From: Streptomyces canus
GTDB lineage: Bacteria; Actinomycetota; Actinomycetes; Streptomycetales; Streptomycetaceae
Assembly: GCF_030816965.1 (NCBI RefSeq)
Contig: NZ_JAUSYQ010000002.1
Location: forward strand, 7,616,001-7,680,000
Reading direction: 5' to 3'
DNA: 64,000 bases
This document shows, in pieces, positions 34,661 through 44,327 of this stretch. A model generated the notes under the pieces. That model was not told the DNA's origin, ran no database searches, and saw nothing but the letters and a program-made list of their open reading frames with translations. The translations under genes and the position numbers were made by a program. Position 1 is the stretch's first letter, and every line of letters starts with the position of its first letter.

Positions 34661-36787
34661 CTACGCCGGAACCGATGCCACGCCCGGAGCCAGGAACTTC
34701 TTGCCGTTCACGCGCTCGGAGACACCCTCGCGGTCCAGGTACGGCGTGATGCCGCCCAGGTGGAAGGGCCAGCCGGCGCCCGTGATGAGGCACAGGTCGA
34801 TGTCCTGGGCCTCGGCGACCACGCCCTCGTCGAGCATGAGCCCGATCTCCTGGGCGACGGCGTCGAGGACGCGCTCGCGGACCTGCTCCTCGGTCAGCAC
34901 GGAGTCGCCCTGCTTCAGCAGCGCGGCGACCTCCGGGTCCAGCTCCGGCTTGCCGGAGTCGTAGACGTAGAAGCCGCGCTTGCCCGCCTTGACGACGGCC
35001 GCGAGGTTCGGGGAGACCGTGAAGCGGTCCGGGAACGCCCGGTTGAGGGTCTCCGAGACGTGCAGACCGATCGCGGGGCCGACCAGCTCCAGGAGGACGA
35101 GAGGTGACATCGGCAGGCCCAGGGGCTCCACCGCCTTCTCCGCGACCTCGACCGGGGTGCCCTCGTCGATGACGTTCTGGATCTCGCCCATGAAGCGGGT
35201 GAGGATGCGGTTGACGACGAACGCCGGGGCGTCCTTGACCAGCACCGCGGTCTTCTTCAGCTTCTTGGCGACGGCGAAGGCGGTGGCCAGCGACGCGTCG
35301 TCGGTCTGCTCGCCGCGCACGATCTCGAGGAGCGGGAGGATCGCGACCGGGTTGAAGAAGTGGAAGCCCACGACCCGCTCGGGGTTCTTCAGCTTCGACG
35401 CCATCTCGGTGACCGACAGCGAGGAGGTGTTGGTGGCGAGGATCGCGTGCGCCGGGGCGACCGCCTCGACCTCCGCGAACACCTGCTGCTTGACGCCGAT
35501 CTCCTCGAACACGGCCTCGATGACGAAGTCCGCGTCGGAGAAGCCCTCGGCCTTGTCCAGCACACCGGTGACCAGGGCCTTGAGGCGGTTGGCCTTGTCC
35601 TGGTTGATACGGCCCTTGCCGAGCAGCTTCTCGATCTCGGCGTGGACGTAGCCCACACCCTTGTCGACGCGCTCCTGGTCGATGTCGGTCAGCACGACCG
35701 GCACCTCGAGGCGGCGCAGGAAGAGCAGCGCGAGCTGGGAGGCCATCAGACCGGCGCCGACGACACCGACCTTGGTGACCGGGCGGGCCAGGTTCTTGTC
35801 CGGGGCGCCCGCAGGACGCTTGCCGCGCTTCTGCACCAGGTTGAACGCGTAGATGCCGGAGCGCAGTTCGCCACCCATGATCAGGTCGGCGAGGGCCTTG
35901 TCCTCGGCGTCGTAGCCCTGCTGGAGGTCGCCGTTCTTGGCGGCGGCGATGATGTCGAGGGCGCGGTAGGCGGCCGGAGCGGCCCCGTGCACCTTGGAGT
36001 CCGCGATGAAACGGCCCTTGGCGACGGCCTGGTCCCAGGCCTCACCGCGGTCGATCACCGGGCGGTCGATGACGATCTCGCCCTTGAGGACGGACGCCGT
36101 CCACAGCAGGGACTGCTCCAGGAAGTCCGCGCCCTCGAACAATGCGTCGGCGATGCCCAGTTCGTAGACCTGAGCTCCCTTGAGCTGCTTGTTCTGGTTG
36201 AGGGAGTTCTCGATGATCACCGAGACGGCCTTGTCGGCGCCGATCAGGTTCGGCAGCAGGGTGCAGCCGCCCCAGCCGGGGACCAGGCCGAGGAAGACCT
36301 CGGGGAGCGAGAAGGCGGGCAGGGCCGCGGACACCGTGCGGTGGGTGCAGTGCAGACCGACCTCGACGCCGCCGCCCATCGCGGCACCGTTGTAGTACGC
36401 GAAGGTCGGCACCGCGATGCCCGCGAGGCGCTTGAAGACCTCGTGGCCGCCCTTGCCGATGGCCAGCGCGTCCTTGTGCTCCTTGAGCAGCTCGACGCCC
36501 TTGAGGTCGGCGCCGACGGCGAAGATGAACGGCTTGCCGGTGATGCCGACACCGACGATCTCGCCGGCCGCGGCCTCCTTCTCGACCTGGTCGATGGCGG
36601 TGTCGAGATTCGCCAGCGAGGCCGGGCCGAAGGTGGTCGGCTTGGTGTGGTCGAAGCCGTTGTCCAGCGTGATGAGCGCGAAGCGGCCCGCGTTGAACGG
36701 CAGGTCCAGGTGACGCACGTGCGCCTGGGTGACTACCTCGTCCGGGAACAGCTCGGCCGCACCCTTCAAGAGCTCAGTGGTGCTCAC
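34661..36787 (-). CDS. fadB: Fatty-acid oxidation multifunctional protein: enoyl-CoA hydratase / 3-hydroxyacyl-CoA dehydrogenase (708 aa)
   Basis: Carries out the middle two steps of beta-oxidation. The N-terminal crotonase domain (about 1-200) has the oxyanion motif FIFAVGADLKGVELL and MGGGVEVGLHC, and the catalytic-region FSLPEVFLGLVPGWGG. The NAD-binding domain begins near residue 320 with GVVGAGLMASQLALLFLRR. The dehydrogenase His lies in VGFHFFNPVAILPLLEIV. A C-terminal helical domain completes it. The GTG start at 36787 overlaps the thiolase stop (GTGA), so the two subunits are coupled. Length is normal. Confidence 0.92.
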   Translation of the reverse strand: MSTTELLKGAAELFPDEVVTQAHVRHLDLPFNAGRFALITLDNGFDHTKPTTFGPASLANLDTAIDQVEKEAAAGEIVGVGITGKPFIFAVGADLKGVELLKEHKDALAIGKGGHEVFKRLAGIAVPTFAYYNGAAMGGGVEVGLHCTHRTVSAALPAFSLPEVFLGLVPGWGGCTLLPNLIGADKAVSVIIENSLNQNKQLKGAQVYELGIADALFEGADFLEQSLLWTASVLKGEIVIDRPVIDRGEAWDQAVAKGRFIADSKVHGAAPAAYRALDIIAAAKNGDLQQGYDAEDKALADLIMGGELRSGIYAFNLVQKRGKRPAGAPDKNLARPVTKVGVVGAGLMASQLALLFLRRLEVPVVLTDIDQERVDKGVGYVHAEIEKLLGKGRINQDKANRLKALVTGVLDKAEGFSDADFVIEAVFEEIGVKQQVFAEVEAVAPAHAILATNTSSLSVTEMASKLKNPERVVGFHFFNPVAILPLLEIVRGEQTDDASLATAFAVAKKLKKTAVLVKDAPAFVVNRILTRFMGEIQNVIDEGTPVEVAEKAVEPLGLPMSPLVLLELVGPAIGLHVSETLNRAFPDRFTVSPNLAAVVKAGKRGFYVYDSGKPELDPEVAALLKQGDSVLTEEQVRERVLDAVAQEIGLMLDEGVVAEAQDIDLCLITGAGWPFHLGGITPYLDREGVSERVNGKKFLAPGVASVPA

Positions 36788-38010
36788 TTGCTGCCTCCGG
36801 CGTCCTTGTGGTTCGGGTTCTCCCAGATGACCGTCGCGCCCATGCCGAAGCCGACGCACATGGTGGTCAGGCCGTAGCGGACCTCGGGCTGCTCCTCGAA
36901 CTGGCGGGCCAGCTGCGTCATCAGACGCACACCCGAGGAGGCCAGCGGGTGACCGAAGGCGATCGCGCCGCCGTACTGGTTGACGCGCTCGTCGTCGTCC
37001 GCGATGCCGTAGTGGTCGAGGAAGGCCAGGACCTGGACGGCGAAGGCCTCGTTGATCTCGAACAGGCCGATGTCGGAGATGGACAGACCCGCCTGGGCGA
37101 GCGCCTTCTCGGTGGCCGGGATCGGGCCGTAGCCCATGACCTCCGGCTCGACACCCACGAAGGAGTACGAGACGAGGCGCATCTTCACCGGCAGGTCGTT
37201 CTCGCGGGCGAAGTCCTCGGAGGCGATGAGGGACGCGGTGGCGCCGTCGTTCAGACCGGCCGCGTTGCCCGCGGTGACCCGGCCGTGCACACGGAACGGC
37301 GTCTTCAGCCCGGAGAGGTTCTCCAGGGTGGTGCCGGGACGCATCGGCTCGTCGGCCGTCACCAGACCCCAGCCGGTCTCCCCGGCCTCCGGGTTGGTCC
37401 GGCGCACCGAGATGGGCACCAGGTCGGCCTGGATCTTGCCGTTGGCGTACGCCTTGGCGGCCTTCTCCTGGGAGCGCACGGCGTACTCGTCGGCGCGCTG
37501 CTTGGTGATCTGCGGGTAGCGGTCGTGCAGGTTCTCGGCGGTCATGCCCATGAACAGAGCCGACTCGTCGACCAGCTTCTCGCTGACGAACCGCGGGTTC
37601 GGGTCCACGCCCTCGCCCATGGGGTGACGGCCCATGTGCTCGACACCACCGGCGATGGCGATGTCGTAGGCACCGAAGGCGACCGATCCGGCGACCGTGG
37701 TGACGGCGGTCAGAGCGCCGGCGCACATGCGGTCGATGGAGTAGCCCGGGACGGACTGGGGAAGACCGGCGAGGATCCCGGCGGTACGGCCGATGGTGAG
37801 CCCCTGGTCACCGATCTGCGTGGTCGCGGCGATGGCGACCTCGTCGATCTTCTTCGGGTCGAGACCCGGGTTGCGGCGCAGCAGCTCCCGGATCGCCTTC
37901 ACGACGAGGTCGTCGGCGCGGGTCTCGTGGTAGATGCCCTTCGGGCCCGCCTTGCCGAACGGGGTGCGGACGCCGTCGACGAAGACGACGTCCCTGACGG
38001 TACGAGGCAC
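36784..38010 (-). CDS. fadA: Acetyl-CoA acetyltransferase / 3-ketoacyl-CoA thiolase (408 aa)
   Basis: Thiolase that ends each beta-oxidation round. The acylated Cys is in SIDRMCAGALTAV, the His in AFGHPLASSG, and the second Cys in MCVGFGMG; NEAFAVQVLAF is also diagnostic. The start is GTG at 38010 with GGAGGAGA upstream. It is the promoter-proximal gene of the fadA-fadB pair. Two palindromes lie in its control region (38055-38091), consistent with control by a fatty-acyl-responsive repressor. Confidence 0.92.
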   Translation of the reverse strand: MPRTVRDVVFVDGVRTPFGKAGPKGIYHETRADDLVVKAIRELLRRNPGLDPKKIDEVAIAATTQIGDQGLTIGRTAGILAGLPQSVPGYSIDRMCAGALTAVTTVAGSVAFGAYDIAIAGGVEHMGRHPMGEGVDPNPRFVSEKLVDESALFMGMTAENLHDRYPQITKQRADEYAVRSQEKAAKAYANGKIQADLVPISVRRTNPEAGETGWGLVTADEPMRPGTTLENLSGLKTPFRVHGRVTAGNAAGLNDGATASLIASEDFARENDLPVKMRLVSYSFVGVEPEVMGYGPIPATEKALAQAGLSISDIGLFEINEAFAVQVLAFLDHYGIADDDERVNQYGGAIAFGHPLASSGVRLMTQLARQFEEQPEVRYGLTTMCVGFGMGATVIWENPNHKDAGGSK

Positions 38011-38054
38011 GATGGCTCTCCTCCAGATGCGGGATCTGCACTGCTGCGATGCGC

Positions 38055-38091
38055 TGAGCGCGCGCTCAGACCCATGCTACTTATGAGTAAC
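38055..38091. promoter_or_regulatory. Two inverted repeats upstream of fadAB
   Basis: TGAGCGCGCGCTCA (38055-38068) is a perfect 14-bp palindrome. GCTACTTATGAGTAAC (38076-38091) is a near-palindrome whose GTTACTC half is typical of actinobacterial TetR-type operators. Both lie 45-81 bp before the fadA start. Confidence 0.5.
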
Positions 38092-38127
38092 GTGACTGCC
38101 CACCCCTGGAGGCCGGAGCGGCGAAGG

Positions 38128-39165
38128 TCACACCGCCGGAGGCGCGGTGGAGCCCCTCGGGGTCAGCACCGGAGTGGGCACGGGGTGCGATCCCGGCCCC
38201 TCCCCGGTGATCACCCCGAACAACGTCCGAGCCGCTTCCGCGCCGAATCCGTGCACGTCATGGCTCATCGCGGAGAGCGTGGGATGGGTGAGCCGGCAGA
38301 GCTGGGAGTCGTCCCAGGCGAGCAGTGAGACGTCGCGCGGAACGTTCAGCCCCATCTCCGCCGCGACCGACAGCCCGGCCACCGCCATGATGTCGTTGTC
38401 GTAGACGATCGCCGTGGGCCGGTCCGCCGACGGGGCGGTCAGCAGGGACCGGGTGGCCCGCCCCCCGGCTTCTCCCGAGTAGTCGGTGGTCACCTGCCAG
38501 GCGCCCGCCAGCTCCAGGCTCCGCGCCGCCTCGTCGAACGCGGCCGTCCGCATCGCCGTGTGCCCGAGCGCCGCCGCACCCCCCACCCGGGCGATCCGCC
38601 GGTGCCCCAGCGCCGCCAGATACCGTACGGCGTCCGTCACGGCGGTGGCGTCGTCGGTCCACACGGATGTGAGGCTGCCGGTGAACGCGGGATGCCCCAC
38701 GGCCACGACGGGCAGGCCCAGCCGCTCGGTGGCCGCGACGCGCGGATCGTCGGCACGGAAGTCGACCAGGATCGACCCCCCGACCTGCCGGCCGCGCCAC
38801 CACGACTCCTGCAGCCCGACCTCCTCCTCCACGTTCCGCACGAGCCGCAGCAGCAGTGAGCAGTTCCGCTCGATCAGCACGCTCTCCACGCCCGACACGA
38901 ACTCCATGTAGAAGGGTTCGAGGCCCAGCAGCCGCGCCGGCCGGCAGATCGCGAGGCCCACCACGTCCACCCGCGACCCGGCCAGCGTCCGTGCCGTGAG
39001 GTTCGGCGCCCAGCCCAGCTCCCGCGCGGCCCGGAAGATCCGGTCCCGGGTCGCCTCCGACAGCCCCGGCTTGTGGTTGAAGGCGAGCGAGACGGCCCCC
39101 TTGGACACACCGGCGCGGGCGGCGACGTCCTTGATGGTGACGCGCGCGGCCGGCTGGGCTGTCAT
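38128..39165 (-). CDS. LacI-family transcriptional regulator (345 aa)
   Basis: N-terminal helix-turn-helix TIKDVAARAGVSKGAVSLAFN and hinge helix with LTARTLAGSRVDVVGL, then a periplasmic-binding-like effector domain. The ligand is presumably a mannoside, given the adjacent beta-mannosidase. The ATG at 39165 overlaps the mannosidase stop (ATGA), so regulator and enzyme are co-translated. The divergent importer promoter carries GAAAACGTTGTC (42001), a likely target, and the same motif occurs before the GH92 alpha-mannosidase. That this protein is the shared regulator is inference. Confidence 0.85.
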   Translation of the reverse strand: MTAQPAARVTIKDVAARAGVSKGAVSLAFNHKPGLSEATRDRIFRAARELGWAPNLTARTLAGSRVDVVGLAICRPARLLGLEPFYMEFVSGVESVLIERNCSLLLRLVRNVEEEVGLQESWWRGRQVGGSILVDFRADDPRVAATERLGLPVVAVGHPAFTGSLTSVWTDDATAVTDAVRYLAALGHRRIARVGGAAALGHTAMRTAAFDEAARSLELAGAWQVTTDYSGEAGGRATRSLLTAPSADRPTAIVYDNDIMAVAGLSVAAEMGLNVPRDVSLLAWDDSQLCRLTHPTLSAMSHDVHGFGAEAARTLFGVITGEGPGSHPVPTPVLTPRGSTAPPAV

Positions 39166-41910
39166 CGGCTGGGCTCCAGGCAGTACAGGGCGGATCGAGC
39201 GGCCTCCGGGTCAGGAGTCTTCCAGCCGCTGACCCCGATGGTCACCCGCTCCCCGGGCAACAACGTGACCAGCCCCCGGTCGGCCCGAGCCGCCGGATCC
39301 AGCCGGTCCGCCTGGAGCAGCAGATCCCGTACGAGGGTGTGAGCCGTCACGGTCACGATCCCCGGCGCCACGGAGACGTCGAACTCCGGCCGCGGGTAGG
39401 GGATGTTCCGGTCCGACGAGGGAAAGTACAGCGCCCGCACACCGTCTGGCCTCGCCCCCACGCCCTGGCCCGCGCCCGTGTCCGGGCCCGAGCCGTGGCC
39501 CGTGTTCGCAGTCGCATGCATGCCGGCTTTGGTGCCGGGGTCTCGGTCTGTGCCCGCTTCTGCGCCTGCGTCGGTTTCCGTGTCCGACCACTGGCCCACA
39601 CCGCCGTCCACACCCACTCCCGCGCCCGCGTCCCGGCTCGTGCCCGCGCCTGTTTCCGGGGTGGCGCCGACTTCCGTGCCCGAGCCCCGGTCCGTGCCCG
39701 CAGCCGCTCCCCAGTCTGTGCCCGCAGCCCCTTTCCGGTCCGTGTCAGCAGCCGCTCCCCGGTCCGTGCCGGCGCCCACAGCCGCTCCCCGGTCCACACC
39801 GCCCTCCCCGCCCGCATCCGCCACCAGGAACTCCTTCGGCCCCACCGGCACCAGCTCCGGCGGTACCGTCACATCGGCGACCGTGCGTCGGGCCGCGCGG
39901 AAGTCCAGCTCGGTCTCGTCGATCACCTCGCCGTCCACCGACATCCGCCGCAGCCGCAGCACCCCCGCCCACGGCTCGCCCGCTTGGTTGACGGCGGCCA
40001 GAACCAGCTCCTGCCCGCGCATCTGGACCGTCAGCAATCGGTCCGCGTACACGCGCCGCAGCTCGTGATAGAGCGGCTTCTCCCGTCCGTCCCCGTCGAT
40101 CGCGGCCCAACTCGTCACCGGCCAGCAGTCGTTGAGCTGCCACACCACCGCCCCCGCGCACACCGGCCAGTGCGACCGCCAGTGCTCGATCCCGGCGGCC
40201 ACGGCCCGCGCCTGGTTGACCTGCATGAGGTAGTGCCAGCGGTCGAAGTCCCCCTCGGGGAAGGCGAAATGCCGCTCCAGCCCACGTCGAAGCTTGCCGT
40301 TCCCGTCGTCGGCCTTCTGGTGGTGCAGCACACCGGGGGAGTCCGCCGCGAGCACCTCCCCGGGCAGCGCACGCGCCAGCGTGGCGTACGCGGGCGGTGC
40401 CTGCCAGCCGAACTCGGCCACGAAACGCGGTACTTCACCCCGGTACCCGGCGTAGTCCTCCCGGTTCCACACCTCCCAGGAGTGGTGCGTCCCGTGTGCC
40501 GGATCGTTCGGGTGGTGCCTCCCACGACCCGGACCAGGGGCTCCCCGCCGTGTACGGCCGTGTGGGGTCCAGCTCGGCCACCACCCGCGGCAGTACGCCC
40601 AGGTAGTACCCCTCGCCCCAGGAGTCCCCGGCGAGCCGCGCCTCCCATCCCCAGTCCCGGAACCCCCACAGGTTCTCGTTGTTGCCGTTCCACAGCACGA
40701 GCGAGGGATGCGGCATCAGCCGGACGACGTTCTCCCGGGCCTCCGCCTCCACCTCGCCCCGCAGCGGCTGTTCCTCCGGGTAGGCGGCGCACGCGAACGG
40801 GAAGTCCTGCCAGACCAGCAGCCCGAGCTCGTCGCAGGCGTCGTAGAAGTCCTCGCTCTCGTAGATCCCGCCGCCCCAGACCCGCACCAGGTCCACCCCG
40901 GCGTCGGCCGCCTGTCCCAGCCGCTCCCGGTACCGCTCACGGGTGATCCGGGAGGGGAACACGTCGTCCGGGATCCAGTTCACGCCGCGCGCGAAGAGCC
41001 GTTCGCCGTTGACGACTAGGGTGAACCCGGTGCCGTGGGCGTCGGCCGCGCGGTCCAGCTCGACGCTCCGGAAGCCGACCCGGCGCCGCCACACGTCCAG
41101 CGGGCGGCCCTCCTGCAGCAGGGTCAACTCGACCTCGTACAGAGGCTGTTCACCGTGTCCACGAGGCCACCACAGCCGCGCCCGCGGCACTTCGAGGCGT
41201 ACGACCCCCTGCGTGCCGTCGACCGAGGCACGCACCCGCTCGCCCCCGATCGCCGCCTCGACCGTCAGCGGTGCCTCGACCCTGGCGCGCTCCACCTCGA
41301 CCGCCAACTCCACCACGCCCACGCCCTGTTCGACGGTCACGAGCGGCCGCACCCGGGCGATCCGGGCCGTCGACCACCGCTCGAGGCGCACCGGCCGCCA
41401 GATCCCGGCCGTCACCAGCGTGGGCCCCCAGTCCCAGCCGAACGAGCAGGCCATCTTGCGGAGGTACTGATACGGCTCGGCATACGCGGCGGGCCGCTCA
41501 CCCAGCTTCCCGCGCACCGCCTCGGCCTCGGCGTAGGCGGAGACGAACCGCACGGCGAGCCGTCCGGACATGCCGGTCACGTCGAAGCGGTAGGAGCGGT
41601 GCATGTTCCTCGTCCGGCCCAGGAGCCGGCCGTCCAGATGAATCTCGGCCACGGTGTCCAGACCGTCGAAGACGAGGTCGGTCTGTTCATGCCCGTTCAT
41701 GAGCCCGAGGTCGGTCTCGTAGGTCCAGTCCCGCCGCCCCACCCACGCGACCTCGGTCTCGTTGCGCCCGAGAAAGGGATCCGGGATCACACCCGCCGCC
41801 AGCAGATCGGTGTGCACGCATCCCGGCACGACAGCAGGGAGTTCGTCGTCCACCGTTCCGCCGGAGTGTCGCAGGATCCATCCCTCGGTGAGCGGTGTGG
41901 CCTGAAGCAT
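39162..41910 (-). pseudogene. GH2 beta-mannosidase, frameshifted and with a repeat insertion
   Basis: From the ATG at 41910 (AGGGAG seven bases upstream) the first frame encodes the GH2 beta-mannosidase N-terminal jelly roll, immunoglobulin-like domain and half the barrel, including the acid/base Glu in LWNGNNEN. It continues to DPTRPYTAGSPWSGSWE and then runs into a meaningless tail ending at 40435. The normal continuation HHPNDPAHGTHHSWEVWN is in the next frame and includes the nucleophile in VAEFGWQAPP. Removing one G at about 40518-40523 (plus-strand C) restores a full enzyme. The C-terminal domain is further split by about 124 residues of low-complexity repeat. The stop overlaps the LacI gene start. 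A sequencing error, programmed shift or true inactivation cannot be separated here. Confidence 0.85.
39440..39812 (-). repeat. Degenerate 24-bp tandem repeat inside the beta-mannosidase
   Basis: On the coding strand the repeats give eight-residue units: GTDRGAAA, DTDRKGAA, GTDWGAAA, GTDRGSGT. They are followed by a more degenerate Gly/Ala/Thr/Asp-rich run. On the plus strand the unit is close to CCCCGGTCCGTGCCCGCAGC plus GCT, clearest at 39690-39805. Flanking sequence (EFLVADAGG before, ALYFPSSDRN after) joins directly in ordinary beta-mannosidases, so the block looks inserted or expanded. Confidence 0.75.
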
Positions 41911-42000
41911 GTACACACTCCCTAAACCGATCAAGTCCTTTGCCGCAGATGCTTTTTGGCACGGCTGCATCGTTGGCGAGATACGGACTTTACCGGTTAA

Positions 42001-42012
42001 GAAAACGTTGTC
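42001..42012. promoter_or_regulatory. LacI-type operator in the divergent promoter
   Basis: GAAAACGTTGTC differs in one base from the perfect GACAACGTTGTC found at 2961 and 18163. It lies in the 162-bp gap between the beta-mannosidase and the binding-protein gene, next to TTACCGGTTAA (41990-42000). It is the likely site of the regulator encoded at 38128. Confidence 0.6.
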
Positions 42013-42072
42013 AGAGTACCGAACCAGCCAACCCGCTCGTGCTCGTCCGTCCCCTGAACGGAGCTGATGCAC

Positions 42073-43386
42073 ATGAACCGCCGTACAGCCCTGGCCATGG
42101 CCGTGGGAGCCGCCTTGCTGATCCCCGGGTGCACCGGCACCGGTGGATCCTCAAAGGGCGCCGATGCCAAGGCACCTGATGATCCGTCGAAGGTCACCGG
42201 CACCATCAAGGTCCTCACCGTCCGCACCGACCTCGTGCAGGACGGCACGCTGAAGAGGTACGCCGCCGAGTTCAGCAAGACCTATCCGAAGGTGAAGGTC
42301 GAGTTCGAGGGCATCACGGACTACGAGGCCGAGGTCAAGATCCGGATGAACACCGAGAACTACGGCGATGTCCTGCTGATCCCGGCCGTCATCAAGAAGA
42401 GCGACTACCCGAGGTTCTTCGCCTCGCTGGGCACCCAGGAGGAGCGCGCCAAGAAGTACCGCTTCACCGACTTCACCGCCGTCGACGGCAAGGTGTACGG
42501 GCAGAGCCCCGTCGCCGTGAGTCCCGGGTTCGTCTACAACAAGCGGATCTGGAAGGAGGCCGGGGTCACCGAATGGCCCACCACCCCGGCCGAGTTCGTC
42601 GCCGACCTCAAGGCCATCAAGGCGAAGACCGACGCGATCCCGTACTACACCAACTTCTCGGCGGGCTGGCCGCTGTCCTCGTGGACGTCCGTCGACGGCG
42701 CGGTGACCTGCGACCCGAAGGCGACCGACAAGCTCGCCGAGGGCGACCCCTGGGCCAAGGGCGCGGACCTGCGCGTCGGCGACCAGCTCCTGTACGACAT
42801 CGTCCACGAGGGGCTGATCGAGAAGGACCCGACCACCAGCAACTGGGAGGAGTCCAAGCCCCGGACCGCCAAGGGTGAGATCGCCACGCAGTGGCTCGGC
42901 ACCTGGGCGATCGTGCAGTTCCAGGACGCGGCGAAGAAGGCCGGCGTGAACCCCGACGACATCGGCTTCATGCCCTTCCCGGCCCAGACGGGCGGGAAGT
43001 TCTGCGCGACCATCGCCCCCGACTACAACCAGGCGGTCAACGTCCACTCCCCGCACAAGGAGGCGGCCAGGGCCTGGATCGACTGGTTCACCGACAAGTC
43101 CGGCTATGTCGAGGACAACCTCGCCCTCTCCCCGCTCAAGGACGCGCCGCTGCCGTCGGTCCTGAAGCCGTACGAGGACCAGGGCGTGAAGTTCATCGAA
43201 CTGGACGACGCCCAGGGCGCGAAGGTCAAGCAGATCGACAACGAGTCCGAGGTCGGCCTCTATGCCCCCGAGTACCGCCAGAAGCTCGTCGACCTCGCCC
43301 GCGGCGCCCGCAAGGGCAGCCTCGACGACTTCCTCGCCGACCTCAGCAAGCGCTGGACGGACACCCAGAAGAACCTGGGGTCCTGA
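42073..43386 (+). CDS. Extracellular sugar-binding lipoprotein (437 aa)
   Basis: CUT1 importer binding subunit. The signal NRRTALAMAVGAALLIPGC ends in a lipobox Cys and is followed by a Gly/Ser/Lys linker. The mature part has the MalE-like fold with TGTIKVLTVRTDLVQDGTLK near its start. GGAG lies nine bases before the ATG at 42073; an ATG at 42067 is closer to it and also in frame. The stop overlaps the next ATG (TGATG). Divergence from a beta-mannosidase and a LacI gene suggests manno-oligosaccharides as ligand. Confidence 0.85.
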   Translation: MNRRTALAMAVGAALLIPGCTGTGGSSKGADAKAPDDPSKVTGTIKVLTVRTDLVQDGTLKRYAAEFSKTYPKVKVEFEGITDYEAEVKIRMNTENYGDVLLIPAVIKKSDYPRFFASLGTQEERAKKYRFTDFTAVDGKVYGQSPVAVSPGFVYNKRIWKEAGVTEWPTTPAEFVADLKAIKAKTDAIPYYTNFSAGWPLSSWTSVDGAVTCDPKATDKLAEGDPWAKGADLRVGDQLLYDIVHEGLIEKDPTTSNWEESKPRTAKGEIATQWLGTWAIVQFQDAAKKAGVNPDDIGFMPFPAQTGGKFCATIAPDYNQAVNVHSPHKEAARAWIDWFTDKSGYVEDNLALSPLKDAPLPSVLKPYEDQGVKFIELDDAQGAKVKQIDNESEVGLYAPEYRQKLVDLARGARKGSLDDFLADLSKRWTDTQKNLGS

Positions 43387-44327
43387 TGACGGACACCACA
43401 CAGAAGGCGGCCGTGGAGGTGATCCCGGCCGCCCCCGTCCCGGCACCGCCCACGCGCCGCACCCGCGTCCGGCGGGGCGTGACCCCCTGGCTGTTCCTGG
43501 TCGCCCCGCTCGCCCTGCTGATCACCTTCACCTACGCGCCGATCGCCAACATGATCGCGTACAGCTTCACCGACTGGGACGGTGTCAGCCCCGAACTGCA
43601 CTCCACGGGCGTCGAGAACTACCGGGAGGTGTTCACCCGCCCGGATCTCTTCGAGGTCTTCTGGGTCAGCGGTTACTACCTCGCCGCCTCCGTGGTCCAG
43701 ATCGTCCTCGCGCTCTACTTCGCGACGATCCTGAGCTTCAACGTCCGCTTCCGGAACTTCTTCAAGGGCGTGCTCTTCTTCCCGTACCTGATCAACGGCG
43801 TCGCGATCGGCTTCGTGTTCCTCTACTTCTTCCAGGACGGCGGCACCCTCGACTCGGTGCTGAGCCTGTTCGGAGTGAAGACCGACCACGCCTGGCTCGG
43901 CACCCCGGTCTCCGCGAACACCTCGCTGGCCGGCGTCTCGGTCTGGCGCTATCTCGGCCTGAACTTCGTGCTCTTCCTGGGCGCGATCCAGTCCGTCCCG
44001 GGGGAGTTGTACGAGGCCGCGGAGCTGGACGGCGCGAACCGCTGGCACCAGTTCCGCCACATCATCGCGCCGGGCATCAAGCCGGTCCTGGCCCTCACGG
44101 TGATCCTCTCGATCTCCGGCTCGCTGTCGGTCTTCGAGATCCCGTACATCATGACCGGCGGCGCGACCGGCACCGAGACCTTCGTGATCCAGACGGTCAA
44201 CCTGGCCTTCCGCTTCAACAAGACGGGCCTGGCCTCGGCGGCCGCCGTCGTCCTCCTGCTGATCATCCTGCTGGTGACCTGGGTGCAGCGACGCCTGGTC
44301 CCCGACGACAAGGTGGACCTCGTATGA
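43386..44327 (+). CDS. ABC sugar importer permease, MalF type (313 aa)
   Basis: Membrane subunit paired with the preceding binding protein. After a Pro/Ala-rich N-terminus, WLFLVAPLALLITFTYAPIA is the first span, with a DWDGVSPELHSTG loop after it. The EAA loop is YEAAELDGANRWHQFRHII (core EAAELDGA). Its ATG overlaps the binding-protein stop and its own stop overlaps the next start (ATGA). The likely substrate is a mannoside by context. Confidence 0.85.
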   Translation: MTDTTQKAAVEVIPAAPVPAPPTRRTRVRRGVTPWLFLVAPLALLITFTYAPIANMIAYSFTDWDGVSPELHSTGVENYREVFTRPDLFEVFWVSGYYLAASVVQIVLALYFATILSFNVRFRNFFKGVLFFPYLINGVAIGFVFLYFFQDGGTLDSVLSLFGVKTDHAWLGTPVSANTSLAGVSVWRYLGLNFVLFLGAIQSVPGELYEAAELDGANRWHQFRHIIAPGIKPVLALTVILSISGSLSVFEIPYIMTGGATGTETFVIQTVNLAFRFNKTGLASAAAVVLLLIILLVTWVQRRLVPDDKVDLV

